Below, one piece after another: positions 1 through 13,710 of a stretch of DNA of 64,000 nucleotides (within the stretch, counting starts at the first letter, position 1; the number at the start of each line of letters is the position of its first letter). The notes under the pieces were generated by a model that ran no database searches, was not told where the DNA came from, and saw only the letters and a list, made by a program, of their open reading frames with translations. Made by a program: the position numbers and the translations under genes. Origin of the DNA: Epiperipatus broadwayi (taxonomy: Eukaryota; Onychophora; Udeonychophora; Euonychophora; Peripatidae); NCBI GenBank assembly GCA_028023455.1, contig JAQFVV010006221.1, positions 3,485,166 through 3,549,165 of the forward strand, in the 5' to 3' direction.

Positions 1-862
1 TTTTGTTTTGTTCACGGCCTCATTTTTTTGATATTTACAGAAACAAAATGTGAACATTTAAAATTTATTTCAGTAGTAAACAAAAATATGTATCAAATGA
101 AGTCAAATTTATTATTTCAGATAAGTAATAATCATTTAATCATATATTTTATGTTAATTTGTGAGACAAAGAAAAACATCAGATGAAAAATTCTATATAT
201 GTATAAAAAGAGAACAACATTATTGCTCCATTGAATGCATTCAAGGAGAGATTAACAAAAACTTCAATCTTACTAACTCTATTTTTATCAACCAAAAGGA
301 AAATCTCCATTTATGTTTGATATAACTATTAAGATACACTAGAAGGTAATCTGCCTATCTAAGATTTTTTTCCATTCTTCTATCTGTACTTTTCCATATT
401 ACATTGAGGGGATACCATTGATATAAGCATGCATAGCTAAGGAAAGAAAAATCATATTAAACAAACTTTTCCTCAACAAGGAGAAAAAAATCAATGTTTG
501 GAACATGAGAAGAAGCCTTTTTCAAAAAAAGGAAAAATTTGTGATGAATCTTCTAATTCATCCTGTCATTTGGCAAAAGCAGCATCTAAAATTAATAGAA
601 GTTGTTTTAAACCCAAGCAACTTAGAACCAGAGACTTTATTCACCAACTTAGAAAATGATTGCCCAAACATCAAATCAAAGCATCAAAAAACTTTAAAAA
701 TAATTATCTTTGCTTTCAATAAACAATAACAAAAAACTTATAAGAGATGATTGATTAAGCATAATGGGGTTTAACTAAAGTTTAAATACATTTATAAATT
801 TTTTTTGTTCTGCTATAGTTTTTTAGTATCCATAGATAGACTGAATGATAATAACAGGTATC
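1..862. other. AT-rich stretch, no gene seen
   Basis: Low-complexity AT-rich DNA. An open frame of 74 codons at 505-729 has no recognisable domain and its composition simply follows the base bias, so I do not call it a gene. Confidence 0.7.
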
Positions 863-968
<106 letters not shown>

Positions 969-2849
969 GAATAATATTATATAACTTACAATACACATTT
1001 TATTATATAAAAATGAAAATAATATTTAGTGAAGCTTATTGTATGTATATTAAAGAAAGACTGTTTGTAATTATTAGAATTTCTTTATTTTTGTTAATAA
1101 TGACTTATGTAGTTTCAGTCGCGCATCATCATTTCAAGAGTGGATTTATTAGCATAGTTTTTTTTATGAAAATAAGAACAATATACCTATATATGTAAAC
1201 CAAGAGAGAGTCAAACTTATTTTATATATGTATGGTTTAAAGGACATCTTATAATTTTGAAGATAATTTTATTCATTCATTTTTTTTAGTCAGAGAATTA
1301 ATGTGGTTCTCCCAATAAAATTGACTTCCAATTTTTTTTTAATATTAGAATAGTAATAGGTTTTATTATGATGATTATGTGTTATTTATGCATTTAATAG
1401 ATAATCGCCGTTTTAACATTTATGCACTTTACATAGATATCTGCATAACAAATGTTATTTGATAAGCTTTATAAATTTATTGAGAAACTTAAATAAAGAT
1501 TATTGTTTGTTATTACTTTTATTTATTGTTGCCATTCTCATCGATATCACAAATAAAAGGTAAATCAATTATTTTATTCAAAAATTGACTTTGTTTGATT
1601 TTTTTTTTTATTATTTTATTTCAAAACTACGTCATTTATCTGCACTTGGGATTTATGAACAGCATTTAATTTTATTGATTTATTTACTTTACTCTGAGAA
1701 TAGTGAAATTCTATTTTGATCATTCTTTTAGGATTTAATGAACATCTATATTACCAAATATCAGACAATTAAAAGATATTAAAAATAAATTATTATATCT
1801 ATTTATTTCATAATTATAATTCAGATTCAGTAATATGTACTCTTAGTTTCTTCTGGATTATATATTCAAGTGATCTCAAATCCTCATTAATATATCTTAG
1901 TATTAAAATTTAGAAGTTAAAGATTTGAAGTACAGAATAATAACAATACTTAGAGGTATTCCCTTTATTATTATTGAGTTGGTTTATTTTATTATATGGT
2001 ATTATTAGAAGAGCTAGTCTATTCCCACATTGATCATAGCTACAATTTTAGTCCAAGTTTGAAGCCTACTTTCATACTGTTACAATTTGTCTCCCAAATT
2101 TGTAGGGCATTTAAAAAGGATCTTTATGCATCATATCAATTATAAGTTAATGTATCCAAATTTGTGGAGCATAGGTGCTTTCTAATCATTGGGCTAGTAT
2201 TGTTGTAAGTTTATTTGTTTATTTTTATGACCCAATAAGTGATCTATAAAGTTTTAAAACAATCTATGCTGAAATTATATTCTTTGATGTGTAGTATATT
2301 ACTATTTTTTCCAGAGATGCTTTGAGATAATATACAAAGATGTGACATGCTAGAAACTAAGAATTTAATCTCTGGGAGTAGATAATCAAAAAAAACTCAA
2401 AGATAGAGTTCTTTATTTTATTTTATGTTTTTTTGTCATTGCATATGTATGTTTATGAGATAATATTTTTTTAGTTATCAGAAGATAAGAAGCCTTGGAT
2501 AAGTTTCATGTATGCAGATTTTTGAAATACTAATTAAAATCTTATATACATATAGATACATATTTAGTTATTTTAATTTTGTACTGTAGTAATTTTAGTA
2601 TTAGATATTAAGACTGATACTAATGGCAATATGTTGAGTGAGTCTCAAACTAATGATGTAGACAATTCCAATGTTTGAAAAGTTATCTTGGAGACACTCA
2701 CTAAGATGGATGCTAACTTTGTTAAGATGAAGGCAAAAATATATAGTAACTTCAAAAAGTTAATAAATGAATTAAATGCCAAGCCCATCAATTCAAAGAA
2801 TAGTCACATCATCAATTCATTCATTTCCCCAGTTTAATATTTTCATTGT
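969..2849. other. AT-rich stretch, no gene seen
   Basis: Nothing recognised on either strand. The 61-codon frame at 1013-1198 is hydrophobic by base bias only and has no family signature. Confidence 0.6.
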
Positions 2850-3200
2850 CCAGCTCTTCAATTCAATGTAACCCTTCTAATCTCTTATATCATCCAACAA
2901 TGTCAATCTTTTCTGTCCTTTCTTCTTACTTTCACTCACCATTCTCTCCAAAATATCTTTCATTACACTATAATTTCTTCTTAATATATGTCAATCCATT
3001 TTCCCTTTCTCTCTTTAATTTTGTCAATCGATCTTCTTTTATTTGCTCTTTTCAATACTTTATTTATTTTATTCATCTAACTGTCATTTTCCAGTCATCT
3101 CCATGTCCACATCTCAAAATCTTTAAATCTGTTCCTAATTTTATTACTCATTACCCATGTTTCCCAACCATAGATAGATAGTAGTCAATGAAAATAGCAA
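2850..3200 (-). pseudogene. LINE reverse transcriptase C-terminal fragment (RTE-like, decayed)
   Basis: The minus strand, read from about 3190 downwards, translates to the region just after the RT core of a common animal non-LTR family annotated as endonuclease-reverse transcriptase. Visible blocks are YGWETW (family YGxETW), FEMWTWR (family FEMWCxRR), a VLKRANKRRS block followed by KERKGKW, and, after a frameshift, MKDILERM and RLTLLDDI. Stop codons interrupt the frame after the FEMWTWR and KWIDIY blocks, and the frame changes near 2990. The element would have supplied RNA-templated DNA synthesis at the target site, but this copy has no RT core or endonuclease and is dead. The open frame on the plus strand at 2846-3181 is its shadow. 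Clade assignment (RTE-like) is inference from motif style. Confidence 0.75.
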
Positions 3201-4779
3201 ACTGTAGTATTCCCTGCATTCAAAAAGGGTAATAAAATAAAATTCATTCTGTCATCAAAGCAACCTCTATGAGTAAAAGATGGCTATTATCATGTGATTT
3301 ACATTTGGTGAATTATCTAACTTTGTACAAGATCTGGTTTATTATCTATCAATATATTACCTGTTGTATATATTTATGTGGGAAATGAACACATTTAAAT
3401 AAACTTCAATTTAATTAAATAAACATTTGATTGCTAGAAGTATTTACAGTTTGTTATTTGTATTCACTACTGTCTATTAACATCTGATCACATTTTCTAA
3501 TATGAAAATATAACATATTTCCACATATTTAACTAGTTAAATAATTACATCTGTTAAAAATTATTAATTTATCATATATATAAAACAAGAATTATTATAT
3601 CACAAACAAAGAACTCAAGTTAATAAAAACTTTTTTCTTATATCTGGAATAAAAATGTATGCTTCTAAAAAGTATAAAATAGTAAAAAATTAATATAAAT
3701 CAATATATAATCTCTTATTAAAGATTTTCTTGAACATAATTTATTGTTTCATGGTAAGGTCTCTTATCTCATTTTATTTCAAATGGATGAGCATATTTCA
3801 TCAAATCTCTTTTATTATATATAACTATTTTCCCTCCAAAATTGTATTTGTCAAACTTGTCCCATAGGTCCCAAGTCAAACTTATCAATAGCAAAGTTAT
3901 TAATGAAAGTATGAAATTTCTTTGACAAGATCCTCTTTAAAAATTTGTGATGGTTAGTTTACTATCAACAATATATTTAAGAACCCAATAATATTTTATA
4001 ATCACAAACTGGATTCACTAAATATAATCCATTAAACAAGTAAAAAGTAGGACTTCTACCTCTAATAATTCTAAACAAATATAAATGTAATAGACCAAAA
4101 AGTAAGCCTCTGATATACACATTTTATTGATAATTCCAGGTACTCATTATCTGAAACCTTATCAAAATTTTCATATATCCTTTGATACAAAATATAACAA
4201 CAAATTCTCTTACATAGAACCAACTTATAACTTTTAATGTAATGACTCTTTAAGAGAAAAATGCTCTTAAAGTATATGTACACAAGAATTTATTTTATAT
4301 TCAGAAAAAATCTTCAAGTCTCTACTAATATATCAAATATTATTACCCATAATAAATTAAGCAGTAGATTTAAAATGTTGAATTATCTATGGGGTCATTA
4401 CATTGTTTGAGTCTATTTATCACACCTTTTAAGTTACAGATCTATTTTTTTTTTTCCCTAAAGCTGTAAAAAGTTATCTCACAAATTTTAAAAATACTAC
4501 CAAAAACTATTGATATATGCTTACCAACAAATGACTTAATATTTTATGTGAGTGGCTATAAATTTCAAAGCACATATCTTTTCCTTTCAGGGATATAAGT
4601 TTATTAAAGCAATACTTTCAAATGACCAAACAATATAATGAAATCCCACAATTAGGAAGCCAACATTCTGTAATATATGAATATCATCTATTAATTAAAA
4701 ATTATAATTTTTTTGTTTCGTAACAATAAATATGACACTAACACTATAGTTGATTTTAATTAAATTTTATTTTTTTATT
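3201..4779. other. AT-rich stretch, no gene seen
   Basis: No coding signature. The minus-strand frame at 4071-4283 has no recognisable domain. Confidence 0.6.
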
Positions 4780-6972
4780 TTTTGTTATAATGTTCTAATA
4801 TTATTTATAATAGTAACAGAAGTTCAATATATATTGTAACTAAAACAATTCCAATAGCAGCCCCAAATTAATTATATTACAAAGTTTGCATGACATAAAA
4901 AATTGTTTAATAAAAAACTTGTATAAATTGAGAAATAAATATATAAAATGCCTAAAATATTAAAAGAAAATTTAGTTTATGCATTTGATCATGTTATTAA
5001 ATATTTTATAAACTTACTTTATAATATATGACAAACAATGAAATGATAAATTGTAATGTAAAAAAGATAAAAAAAATAGTGTCAATATATGCAGAAATTT
5101 GAATTGTATAGTTATAAAAATGCAAAGCATTTTGAACCATGTTTGATCTGCCTTCTAAATAAAAGTTTAAGTTAAAAAAACCCATCAATTCCTAAAGCAA
5201 ATTGTATGATAAATCTGGATATGATATTAAAATTTTGGAATTAGTAATATTTTAAAAATTAGCAGTCAGATCTTAAAAGTCAATGACAATTTTTTTCTTT
5301 TTATTTCTAACTAATGTAAATAAAGAAAAAAAAACTACTTTTTTCTCATTTATTTACATATAAAATCATGATATAGTATCTTTAAATTTGTTTCCATAAT
5401 ATGTTGTGATAGGAATAAAGAAAATGTTTCTCATAAAACATATTGTAAAGAATCAAAAGTCAAATCTTATAACTAGATGGTGGTAAATATGTTTGTTTGG
5501 AAAACATGTTTTTGAACAAAATAAGATCAAGTGGGGATAAATAGGTATGAAATGAAAAACTAAGGCTGTATAATCTCAACCAATTTAACAATCCCAACTA
5601 TTCTATTGTATTTGAAGATTCAATTCAAAAAACAGTGTTGCAGTGATCTAATACTGAGAAGAAAAGCCTCTGGTTAAAACTTTTCCACTGTAATTAATGC
5701 ACTGACTGTTTTAAAGTATTCTTCAATACTCCAAACAGCAATTATTATAGCTTTATCTAGGATAAAACTATCTATTATGTATGATTAGGCAACAAAAAAA
5801 ACCACATCAGTCAAAGCACCTGGAAAATACAATTGGATCCAAAAACAAATGCTGGAAGTTTTCTAAAACTAATCATTGCCTGCTTTAATAATGCCATCAA
5901 GAAACAAAACAATGCCATAAGAATGATCCAAAATCTACTGATACTATATCCTATCTAAAGTCAACAATGCTACTGTACATCCCATCTAGCAACACAGTGC
6001 ACCATAAATATAATTATCATCTTTGAAGAAACTAATGAAGACATCTGGAAATATATTAAAAGAATGATATCTGTAGAAAACCAGGGTTTGGAACTGTTTA
6101 AATATTTCACATAAGATCTTATCATTTTATATATAGCTTTAAATTAAAAATATCCTTTGTTATTATATTTTGTTTATATATTAATAGTTGCACATATATA
6201 AGCAACAGTCTTTATATATTCATTGTTAATATTTAAGTTATTTTTTTAAAACCATTTAAATATTGTTTGCTTATAGAACTCAATGCAAACATTATGCTTT
6301 TAATGTTTTCCTGAAGGTTTGTGATGATGGTGTTTTAGTTGTATTTATATGTTGGACTATTTCCATAATCTAATATGAGTATTGAATGTCTTTGGAAAAA
6401 AGTAACTTTATTTAAATATTCCAAATGCATTCAACTGTTGTTTGATGTGCTATTACAACAGCTGAATGTATTTGGAATATTTAAATAAAGTTATTTTTTT
6501 GTAAAGACTTTCAATATTTATTTTAGATGAAGAAAATAGTCCATCATATAAATACAATTATGTTTTAAACATCTAATATGCTAGTAATATTCACAACCCT
6601 GAGAAATCATGTAATCCACTGGTGAACATGCAGTGATAGTGGTAATAATTTGTTAATAATGATGATTGGGTATTAATAAATTTTCCAAAAGTAAACTTTC
6701 TATTCAGAAGATTTGACACCTTAAAGTTTTACTTTTTTATTATTGAAATTAGAAAACAAATTAAAAATACTTTTGGGAGGATTTGTACTTAGCTTAAACC
6801 TTCTGTGCTAGATTATAAATCAGCATTACCATTATCACATTGGCAAATATTAATATATATATTTGAAATGAATCATTTTTATTCAAATTTTATTAACCAT
6901 TCAACTTTCATCTAATATAAATATTTCTTTGGAATGAAAATTTACTGTTACAAATTTGCACATCTTGGTTCA
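4780..6972 (+). repeat. Diverged direct duplication, copy 1
   Basis: Colinear with 11935-13710 over almost its whole length, with small indels and an identity of roughly three quarters by eye. Shared blocks include the stretches around 4920-4990 and 12040-12120, 5200-5290 and 12310-12400, 5800-6060 and 12850-13100, 6580-6770 and 13340-13540, and 6840-6960 and 13590-13700. Copy 1 is longer mainly because it holds the palindromic insertion at 6339-6557. The interior (5800-6100) looks like eroded coding sequence, but I cannot name a family. It may be two old copies of one transposon or a segmental duplication; no terminal repeats or target duplications are evident. Edges are approximate. Confidence 0.85.
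6339..6557. mobile_element. Palindromic (foldback) MITE-like insertion
   Basis: The two halves are near-perfect inverted copies: the left arm from 6339 matches the reverse complement of the right arm ending at 6557. The symmetry centre is at about 6448, inside CAACTGTTGT...ACAACAGCTG. Arm features include TTGTATTTATATG and an AACTTTATTTAAATATTCC block. There is no ORF. It sits inside duplication copy 1, and the matching place in copy 2 (near 13322-13340) lacks it, so it arrived after the duplication. The total extra DNA in copy 1 is somewhat larger (about 6300-6562), so the exact ends and target duplication are unclear. The structure resembles palindromic MITEs of mariner-like families, but that assignment is inference. 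Confidence 0.8.
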
Positions 6973-9129
6973 GCTCCAAAATACAGCTAATTCTGATTTT
7001 ATGTAAAAAAAAAAAAAAAATACATTGTATATATAGAAAATTAGAAGATTGGTTTTGGATTTAAGAAATTAATAAAAATAATAAAATAAGCCATATAAAA
7101 AATGTTGTTAGAATCTTATCTTTTTTGCATGCTATCAAATTTTATTTCATAAGCATTGCACATAAATAAAAATGAATTATAGGAACATAAATTTCATTTG
7201 ACAAACAAAAAAATGTAAAGAATTAATGAACATAAAAAATATGCAGAATATCATATAAACCAAAATGTGTTGCTACAGATGTTACTTCTTCTCTGGTTGA
7301 AAAATGAACTAAAATTTGAATTTTAGTAGCCAAAGAAATTGCTTTCCTCTTTTTTTTGTAAGTGGACTATTTGACATTATATAAAGACTACTGAAAAATA
7401 TTTCACATTTAATTAACAAAATCACATTGTCTGTACCCATATTTTTTATTATGTAAACCAAGTTTATTCTTAGATCTGTATAATGCATACAGATCCTCCA
7501 TTTGTATTGTTTCTCTCTGGAAAATAGAACACACTAGAAAACTTTATTGTTAAAAAGAAATTGAATATTAATTATGCAAATTAATCTAGCTAATAAAGAG
7601 AGGAACTGAGAATGTGACTGGGGGAAAATAGTAAAAAAGTTGCCTGGATGTAAACTGAAGGTAATCATGTAACTAGAAAATTATAGAGAGCTGTTACATT
7701 GTTTATGATAATGCATTTCTTGAAAGGAAGAAATGATACTGTTAAAGGTAAGGCAGTATATGGAATGGCATTAACGATGAATAACTAAGACTTACGGGAT
7801 ACTCGTGTGTAAATATTTAAAAGATAAGTGTTAAATCAACTGTAAATTAATGAACTATATATATATATGTACATTACAGCATATGAAAAAAAAAAGTATT
7901 TCTGCACACAACTTTATTCTAATGTTTGTCCCAAAGTTGAAAGATAATTCTTGTTTTTATACTATTACTTATTGTTATTTAATTTATTCATTGTATTAAT
8001 AGTCTTCAGCCTATGTTTTTGTATGATTTAATTTATTATTGACACTGGCATGATTAGGATTGTAGAACCCCTTATGCACACTGCAAGAACATAGATTCGA
8101 AAATATGCATGTAATGTATAACTTACCATCTATTACATTTCAACGTAATTAATAAATTGAATTTTGCTTTAATTTTTATTGAATTACTTAACATCAACAC
8201 TAACAAGGTACACTTTTTAAAAAAAAAAACCCTGACATCACAAATGTCAAAATGTAAACAAAACACCAACACTAACAAAATACTTTTCCTTTCAAAACAA
8301 AACATTGAAATGAGATGATGAAACATACATAAATTGTTTTCTTAGTTTTTTGATTGATTATTTCAAAAGAACTCCTACAAAAAGAGAATCTTTTTTTTTA
8401 TATATAAATCTTGTTAATTAAATCAAAATTGTTCAAAAAATTTTTGTGCAAAAACAGAGTTAGGTGTATTATTATATATTTGATACTTTCTGCTTAACTG
8501 CATTTCTGTATAGTAACATAATGTACTGGATATGAATGCATTAATAAATTTAGCATATTGTAGTGTACAATAAGTAACCATATAATTCTATAATTAAAAA
8601 TCACTTCTTTTCTTTTCAAAAACTTTATTTGATATATATATATATCCACTTATTTCGTGATTAGAAACAGAAGTAAATGGATTTGTTACAATAAGTAACA
8701 TTCAATGAATATTTGGAATAAAAAATAAGATTAGTGTTTATAAAAAAAATGTTGACATTTTATGAAAGCAGTAATAGACAGAGTAATATTGATTAAATGG
8801 TAGTATATAAAAAGTAATAGTAATAATATATATATATAAATATTAAGACATACTAAGTGAATAAAAAATTTTAAAATATATCTGATTACTGTATTTATAA
8901 ATATTCAATTATATAATTACGTATATTGCTTTGAAGAAGTACAGACATCGAATTATAATATTATTAAATATTAAGACGTATATTACATTATTCTGGAGAA
9001 GATTGTGTATGATAGGTTGTGTCTGGCATGTTTATTTAATGATAGTGTATACATTATATATATATTTAAATTTGTAAATCTACATCAAAAGGATAATCAA
9101 CAAAAAAAAACTATAGAACATTTAGTTTT
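6973..9129. other. AT-rich stretch, no gene seen
   Basis: Contains short poly-A (7005-7020) and small AT runs. The small frames at 8123-8326 and 9005-9291 have no family signature. Confidence 0.55.
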
Positions 9130-10870
9130 ATATATAAATGATAACACATTCAATAACAAGAAGGATGAAAGCACAATTACACATGGATCCATAAGCAGCA
9201 GAAAAGCTAGTACAGCCAATGGAATTAGAGCTGATAGATAAAGAATCTGTTCTGACAGTGCAAAAACTTTTAGAAGAGAAACCAGGAACATTTAATATTG
9301 AAATGCTATATTCAGTTGTGAAAGAAATGCAATAGTTAAATCAAGAAATGCTGAAAAAAGAATTTTAAGAAATAAATTTAAAACTTAAAGAAAAACAGCA
9401 ATAAAAAGATAGTGAATTTTTAAAAAAAATGCATTTCATTTTGAAGAAAAACAACAAAAAAAGAGATACATTCAAAGATCAGCCTTTCAAGCTAATTGTG
9501 CATGCGTCTTCTGCGAGTGTTAAATAATAAATGAATACTTCACTCTACAATACAAGATATAGAGATAATGAATTTAAAGAAATGCATCAAGAAATAAAAG
9601 AAAAATTTGAAGTGATACAAGAGATTATAAGTAACCTGAAGCTGAAAATAGTAGGTTAAATATATGCAAGTGTATAGACAGAAAATTATATAGTGATTTA
9701 GAGGAAGAGGTTCAAAATTTTTATTGTATCTAGTGATAGAAAGAATGAAGAAGGATAAGAAAATTACAAAAACTCAAAAGAAGATGCAGAAAACTCATAA
9801 AGAAATAATTGGCATTATAAATATCATAAAAATGGATTATGCAAAAAGGAAGGTACACAAAATTGGTTTATGGAAGTGATAAAAGAATCTAAAGAAGATA
9901 ATAAAAATGATATCATGAAAAGATGTGAAGCCAAAAGAGAGCTATAAAAATACAACAATTATAAGACCCACAGAAATTAGTTGTATAAATCAATTTCTCA
10001 AAATTGAAGTGTTCAGAAGTAAAACAGAAGAGACTCCCATGAAACACCTCAATAGTCTGGCAAATTGGTTTCAAATAAATCAGCAAACTGAAAGAGAGAA
10101 AATAACTATTATCTATAATATCATTTACAAAGGCCTGCTAAGGAATGGCCGAATTCATTAATAAGGAAAAACTTCTATTCTGAATACAGAGAAAAAAAAA
10201 TTGAATAAATTTTTGTTCAGGAGATCACTAAAAAGCAATCATATATCAAATTATGCTGGAAAGAATTTACATAAAAGGTGGTGAAAGTTATACACAATTT
10301 TTTTAAAGGCAAATGTGAAAATTAATGACATTGTCTACATGTGGCATGACCAAAAAACTAAATCATAAGGATTGTCTGGCATAATTTACTTTTTTGTATC
10401 AAACAAATGATCCTAAGCATTGACCAAAAGAATTATAAAACAAATGGCTGAGTTTTTAAATGTCATTGACATGAACCTTCAGAATCAGAAAGATATAGGT
10501 GATGGATAAAGTAGTGCTCCATACTAAACAGGAAATCAAACTAAAAGAATGAGGCATCTATTGGTTGTATTAGAGTAAAAGATGACCAAAGATTTTGACT
10601 CTATAAATAGTGATAAAAATGAAGAAGGAACTTTTGTAACAGAGATAGAGCATGCATAATGCATCAAAAGTTTTCCAAGCCCCCAAAAACAGGCACTCTA
10701 GAAATATCCCCAGAGAATTCACCATATCTAGGAAATAGTATTGGGATAGCAAAAGGCAGGGACAGACCTAGAAAACAAAGTAATGAGATTCAAACCAGCA
10801 AGAAGGAATCAGGTGGAAGACATATCTCAAATCAACTAGGTTGAGAACTCTATCACCACTGCGAAACTAA
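9130..10870 (+). pseudogene. Decayed gag-like coding region
   Basis: Base composition shifts here and the plus strand carries a chain of short open pieces in changing frames. One piece is rich in Glu, Lys and Gln with coiled-coil character (about 9210-9480 and 9570-9660). The longest piece (9925-10161) contains TPMKHLNSLANWF followed by INQQTEREKI, a helical pattern reminiscent of retrotransposon capsid domains. Further pieces run to about 10840. Many stops and frameshifts show the region is long dead. No CCHC knuckle, protease, RT or flanking LTR was found, so the retroelement-gag reading is inference. It could instead be the first ORF of another transposon class. Confidence 0.35.
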
Positions 10871-11124
10871 TTTGATAAATGTAAAACTTTATGATAGAAG
10901 AATAAAGGCTGGTTTATTCTCTATTGCCCCTGGATCTGTTTAGAAGAAAAATGAGTTAAGGAAAAAATTATTTGTAATGTTTTAAAAGTTAAAATATATG
11001 GTAGTACCAAAAGTGACATTGAAATTAACAAAAAGGGAAATTATTAGCTTTTTAGAAAGTAAGAGTGGCTTTATGAATACATTGATAAAAAATGGTAATC
11101 ATTTAAGTGATAAATAATTTAAGT

Positions 11125-11353
11125 GTAGTGCTCTCAGATACAAAGCTCCTTACTAACAAAGGCCACAAGCCAGAAACTAGTCTGGGGATATTGGATGAGT
11201 ATGCACTAGATAAGGATTTTATGCACAAGCCTTCTGGCATCCATTGATTACTATGGCTTGCACTGAATGGCACTACTGTATGGAGAGTTTTGTCTATTTT
11301 AATAACAGTTATGAGTAAGCATAAGAAATGGTGATCATGTGATGTTTAAGGGT
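11125..11353 (-). repeat. Dispersed repeat R, single copy
   Basis: About 230 bp matching the units arrayed at 33380-34700, in the opposite orientation to the three direct units there. Shared blocks are GGGGATATTGGATGAGTA, GCATCCATTGATTAC, TGTATGGAGAGTTT and ATCATGTGATGTTT. There is no ORF of note. Confidence 0.85.
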
Positions 11354-11934
11354 TTAACTATGAAACATGTGATCAGAATGAATAAATTTATTTCTGCCAG
11401 AAAATGATGGAGGAAATGGTATTGTAGTTTTAGATAAATTTTATTTTTAGCGATGTATTGGGATTTGGTCATGTATGTGAGATACTATGTTGTCATGTGA
11501 CAATTGAAGTGTATATTATCTCAGATGCTCCACAACATTTGTTAGTGGTTTATTTATCAATTTCCAGACTCAGAGATATCAACATGCAGTTTGAGTATTT
11601 GTTGAATATATCAGCTTCTAAGACTCAAAAAACAAAAAAACATGGCTTATATTTGACTTTTTGATATATTGTGAATAAATTGAAAAGAGACTTCTAATGT
11701 GTATGCTTCATTCTACATTTTAACATCTTATAGTTAAATTTTTTATAAATCCTAGAGTTGAAATCTTATACATTCTTTATACAGTTTAACATCAATCAAA
11801 TCCCTGAACAGTCAAATCATGAGCATATGTATTCTGTAAAACACTATTTATGAAAAGAATTGAGATATAAAATAATTAGAAAAATTAAAATTTTTGCAAT
11901 GAACATAGAAATGAGGAATTAAAAGTTACACTGT
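11354..11934. other. No gene seen
   Basis: The 68-codon plus-strand frame at 11458-11664 has a less biased composition than its surroundings but no recognisable domain. It may be a transposon relic. Confidence 0.5.
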
Positions 11935-13710
11935 CCCATTTTGTCATGTTAAAGAAAGAATATTTGTAACTAAAACAAATCTGAAAGCAGCTCAAATGAA
12001 TTATATTACAAAACTGCATAAAAAAATTGTTTAATAAAGAACTTGTATAAATTAAAAAATAAATATAAAACTGCCTAAAAATATTTTTAAAAACATTAGC
12101 TTATGTATTTGATCATATTATTAAATATTTTATAAAGTTACTTTGTTCTATATGAGCAACAATAAAATGATGAATTGTGATGTAAAGAAAAAAATATAAA
12201 TAGTTTGATACGTGCAATAAAGTCACTTGTGTTGTTATAAAAATATAAAGCATTTTGAACCCAGTTTTATCAGCTTTATAAATGAAAGTTTTAAAAAAAA
12301 CATTGTAAATTGGGTGGCAAATCTTGACATGATATTAAAATTTTGTATTAATAATATTAAAAATTGGCAATCAAATTTCAAACATCTGTGACAATTTGTA
12401 AATAAAAAAAGAGAGAGGGAAAAACTAGTTTTTCTTCTTTCATTCATTTATGTATCAAATCATGATAAAACATCCATAAAAATTGTTTCCACAACATGTT
12501 GTGAAGGGAATAAGGAAAATGTTTTCCCAAAAAACATGTTATTGTAAAAAAAAAATCAAATCTTATAACTAGCTGTTGATGAATACATTGTTTAGAAAAA
12601 ATGTTAAACAAAATAATATCATGTAGGAATAAATAGATCTGAAACAAGCAACTAAGGCAGTATAGTTTACTCCAGTTCAGCTCTCCAATCCACTTTAGTC
12701 TATTTGAAACCACTGGTTGAAACTGTTTTCCACTGTAACTTTGATATTGATATCTTGCTAATTGTTTTAAATTATTTTTCAATATTCCAATTAGAAGAGC
12801 AAGTATTTTAACTTTATCTAGGTGAAGACTATCTATTATGTGTGGCTAGGCAACAAAAAAAAAATACAACAGTCAAAACATCTGAAAAATGCAATCAGAT
12901 CCATAAACAAATACTGAAATTTTCTAAAACAAGCCATTGCCTACTTTAATAATGCCATGTACCATAAGAATGGCCCAATATCTATTGGTATTGTATCCTA
13001 TCTAAAGTCACCAATTCTACTATATACCCTACTAATATCACCAGTGCACCAGGAAGATAACTACTACCTTTGGAGGAACTAATAAAAACATCCAGAAATA
13101 TTGAAACTGTGTAAATATTTCATATGTTAAGATCTTATCATTATATATATTATAAGGCCTTAAATAAAAAATATCTTTTATTATTGCATTTCATATTTTG
13201 TATACATATTAATAGTTGCAAATATATAAGCAACGGTTTTATATATTTATTGTTTTTTTTTTGTTTATTAGTCCATTTAGTTCTTGTTCACTTATTGAAC
13301 TCAATACAAATATTCTGCTTTTAACATTGATTATCCTAGTAATATTCATATCCCTGAGAAATTTTATAATCCACTAAAGAACATGCAATGATGGTAGTAA
13401 TATAGTGTAATTGATAATGATCAGACATTAATGTTTTCCAAAAATAAACTTTCTATTCATAGGATTTGGTGAATTAAAGTTTCACTTTTTTATTGTTGAA
13501 ACTAAAAAAACAAATTAAAAATACTTTTGGAAATACTTGTATTTAGTTTAAAACTTCCAATAAATCATCATCATCAACCAAATTGATTAATATTATATAT
13601 ATGAATTGAATCATTTTAATTCAAATTTTATAATCATTCAACTTTCATATAATATAAATATTTGTTTGGAATTAAAATTTATTGTTGCATATTAGTATAT
13701 CTTGGTTCTT
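11935..13710 (+). repeat. Diverged direct duplication, copy 2
   Basis: The partner of 4780-6972 and colinear with it. It lacks the palindromic insertion found in copy 1, so it preserves an approximation of the empty site near 13322-13340. The minus-strand frames at 12235-12447 and 12444-12782 are partly preserved in copy 1 only as unrelated-length frames, which argues that they are not genes. Confidence 0.85.

Noticed and set aside
505-729. 74-codon plus-strand frame
   Set aside because: No domain, biased composition, length expected by chance at this window size.
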